This document shows positions 61,490-64,000 of a stretch of 64,000 bases of DNA, in pieces. Origin of the DNA: Nepenthes gracilis (Eukaryota; Streptophyta; Magnoliopsida; Caryophyllales; Nepenthaceae); contig BSYO01000026.1 of the NCBI GenBank assembly GCA_033239525.1, positions 9,038,371 to 9,102,370 on the forward strand. The letters run 5' to 3'. The notes below the pieces were generated by a model, which was not told the DNA's origin, did not search any database, and saw only the letters and a list, made by a program, of their open reading frames with translations. Every line of letters starts with the position of its first letter. Position 1 is the first letter of the stretch. Made by a program: the position numbers and the translations under genes.

Positions 61490-62530
61490 TGAATGTCAGT
61501 ATGAATGACCTGAATATCAAATATCGATAAATAACATGGATTCCACTAAATTCAAATATCGTAAAATCTGACACATAGATTATACCGAATATAACTCGTG
61601 GATTTCACCAAATTTCAAACTCATGAGGTATCAACAATGATGGAATATCACAATGAATCGCTTTAGACCTCATTCTGTCACCGTGAACCAAAGACCGCGT
61701 ATTTACGCCCTCAACGGTTGGGTAAGTACAACAAAATTATCCATGATATTCAACTACTCTTACAGTCCTTTCAGAGGCTGTACCCGTAGCATGCCAATGC
61801 CATCCGTGATACCCATCGCCAAATGATATCCACGATATTATCTTTTACGATGGTCACCTGGTTATAAGCATCCCTCCACAATAATCAGTATACCTCATTA
61901 TCAACATAATACAAAAATCAGTATCAGATAAGTGTAGATCACGCTAAGGTGCTGTAACCTCTATTTGACTAGACACATTAGTATTTTTATACGCTCTCCT
62001 TAACCTTAACCGTAAGAAGTCAATAACTCAACTACTTACGCAATCAAGTATAATACAATGAAGGCTTTACAATTTTAATAAAAGAATTGTCGTTCGGTGT
62101 TGACAATGACTGTACATACACAATTAAGACCAACACAAAGAAATTTATTACGGAATGATGAAAGAACAAATGAGAACCAAGAATAACATATTTTGACCAA
62201 TTTAACTAGTTCTTCCATTTTGTCCAGATAAAGAAAACTTTTACTAAGGCCAAAATTTAATTACCACATCTGATTTATATTGTCCCAAAAATTCATCTAC
62301 TGATTCCCAAACAAGATGGAATAATACTTTAGTCATGTTATATTAATCAACCTGTACTCCCATATATTCATCACTATCATAACATATCAATATTTACTTT
62401 ACTAACCAATCATGTCCATGTATATATATCCACTTGACAAACCTGTCAAACTCACACATAAATATATATATCAATAAATAAATAAACAAATATTTTAATA
62501 TATATAAATATATATATACATCACTTACAT

Positions 62531-62575
<45 letters not shown>

Positions 62576-63462
62576 AACGTATACCCACGACTGTTCTCTC
62601 CCTCTCTATCCGCACTGTAGCAGCCCAGCAGTAATTCACACATGCGCACATACACATACGCATACATATACCTCACGTATACCGTATAATTATACATACT
62701 CGTTCATTTGCCACTTCGTCACCGTCCTAGCCCAATGTACAGTCTTCGATCAGCCCAAACTGGGCGCAGTGCTCTGTTCTTCCCTTCCTTTCCGATTCTC
62801 AACGAAATTACAAACTTTCATCCAACCGCATGAAAAACAATTATTTAATTCCATGATTCCAAAATTTTCAAGCCTCAATACATAATGAACCCCTCAAAAA
62901 TTTCCCGTTTTCCCACTGTCCCGAGGCAAAGACTCTGTTTCCCCAATTTTTTTTTCAACAGTTTTCACACAATCTCCACATATACCCAATTTCAATTAGC
63001 ATCATGAAAACTGATGGAGAGAAGAAGCGGATTTGTAAGCAAGATGAGAAACGACAATAAAAAGGGAATCACTTGCAACAGAGGAGAATGACATTAAAGG
63101 GGATTCACTTGCATGGTAAATGAGGAATACCAACGGCGGCGGCTTCGACGATTTCCGGCGAAATCCCAATGGCAATCGAAAGGGTAACAACGGTGACGGT
63201 AGTCACAGTTGTGGAATCCCAATCCTCTTCGTTGGTTTCGTCCGTTCACGAGTCTCCAATTAGGGACACGAAATCAACTCTTGCTTTTAAAACAAATCAG
63301 GCAACACCCATGGAAAGAATGAAGTTAACGACCGAGAGAAATTAGGAAAAATGGCTACTTCAACCGATCGGCAGAAGTGTCGTTGCAATTTCGGCCATCA
63401 GCTTCCCCCTCTTTCCTCCTCTTCTTCTTCGTTTAATTGCTCCTTATTTTTCAATTGTTTTC

Positions 63463-63513
<51 letters not shown>

Positions 63514-63589
63514 CACCTTCCATTATTATTATTCTAACATTTTTTTTAAAATAATTTATATTAAATTTAAAAATACCTGGAATGTCACA
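61490..63589 (+). repeat. LTR sequence of the same family as the 41421-46015 insertion
   Basis: 61490-62100 aligns with the reverse complement of 45110-44800 and 43078-42850. The right end, (TTA)n then AAAATACCTGGAATGTCACA, corresponds to the (TAA)n and TGTTACACCTCGG end of the other copy and fixes the boundary at about 63589. The left end is not resolved. Confidence 0.65.
63463..63513 (+). repeat. (TTA)n microsatellite
   Basis: About 17 TTA units near the LTR end. The poly-Asn/poly-Leu frames across it are artefacts. Confidence 0.9.
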
Positions 63590-63590
63590 G

Positions 63591-64000
63591 TTGTATGAGA
63601 TATTGATGGGTCTGGACATCCCGATTGTGAAGCTTTTGCCCAATGTTGTTTGGTACTTCGTCTCCATATGCATCTTCACCCGCCATTTCGATTGCAAGTT
63701 TTGCATCGAGACGGTTAAGGTGATATTTCGGTTCAACCAGAGAGAAGACTGGATTTTGATGTCCCCACATCCAGATTTCCATTTCCGCAAGGCGAACTCG
63801 GATTCAACCAAGAAGTGGAAGGACTAATTCATTTATTTGGCGGTCCCTTCGGAGTGGGCTCCTTCCAACGAGTGGGGCAACATGAGCATTTACCTCGTCT
63901 CCACGTTGGGAGATCATGAGAAGGACAGAGACAGGCCACTGATGGATCTCATCTGGGAGCATGATGACGCCTTCCTTGATAGAGGTCACTCGTTGACCCG
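63591..64000 (+). pseudogene. Fragment of a fourth Tat-element antisense gene
   Basis: The frame reads EILMGLDIPIVKLLPNVVWY at its start. At about 63700-63880 it has FNQREDW, then DSTKKWKD-stop-FIYLAVPSEWAP. This matches the K-x-W-K-x-x-F-F-F block of the antisense genes at 5435-5397 and 24030-24080. One stop (TAA, about 63825) replaces a residue inside the motif. It starts abruptly at the end of the LTR (63589) and runs out of the window. By analogy the parent element lies on the minus strand to the right. Confidence 0.65.

Noticed and set aside
63398..63811. Minus-strand ORF with a poly-Asn run
   Set aside because: It crosses the (TTA)n microsatellite, an LTR end and an opposite-strand gene fragment, so it is composite and accidental.
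1..64000. CRISPR-like or bacterial systems
   Set aside because: The tandem arrays have no spacer structure, and gene structure, introns and retroelements are those of a plant nuclear genome.

Overview
This window is nuclear DNA from a flowering plant, most likely a eudicot. It has two multi-exon genes with GT-AG introns, long AT-rich stretches, microsatellites and layered LTR retrotransposons. I see no bacterial features, tRNA, rRNA or CRISPR. The species cannot be fixed from the sequence alone.

Layout: (1) 1-8798 is the pol-to-3'LTR part of a GC-rich Ty3/gypsy element of the Tat (Retand-like) type on the + strand, with two antisense genes between integrase and LTR. (2) 9176-9939 is a solo LTR with a perfect 5-bp target duplication. 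(3) 10470-16508 (minus) is an apparently intact 14-coding-exon gene for a plastid ADP-glucose pyrophosphorylase large subunit (526 aa). Its active-site substitutions predict a regulatory rather than catalytic subunit. (4) 17123-22022 is AT-rich intergenic DNA. (5) 22023-35656 (minus) is a complete but decayed Tat-type element with both LTRs, PBS, gag, PR, RT, RNase H and integrase. A 2.85-kb solo LTR is nested in its integrase. (6) 36328-about 51158 (minus) is an older, more degraded relative with a 4.6-kb insertion in its integrase. (7) 51159-54200 is AT-rich with poly(A)-tailed retroposon ends. (8) 54631-58029 (minus) encodes a 412-aa RING-H2 protein from three coding exons, with a probable 5'UTR exon near 59110-59370. 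(9) 61490-63589 is LTR sequence of the same family as the 4.6-kb insertion. It abuts (10) 63591-64000, a fragment of the antisense gene of a fourth Tat-type element.

The most interesting signal is the antisense gene carried by every Tat-type element here, on the strand opposite gag-pol between integrase and 3'LTR. All three well-covered copies share a TATTTAAA/TTTAAA box about 70-100 bp before the start, an N-terminal region with a K-x-W-K-x-x-F-F-F motif (resembling the family called 'putative gypsy type transposon'), one short intron of 69-77 nt at the same place, and a C-terminal coiled coil ending in a shared R-Y-x-x-x-x-R-L-C-+-R ... P-x-F-x-x-G-x-x-x-x-x-N module. Element 1 also carries a second, shorter antisense gene with only the coiled coil and C-terminal module and its own promoter-like block (CACGTG plus TATTTAAA).

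The two host genes are not functionally linked. One acts in starch synthesis in plastids and the other is a probable ubiquitin ligase. The retroelements are degraded by frameshifts and stop codons and are probably not autonomous.
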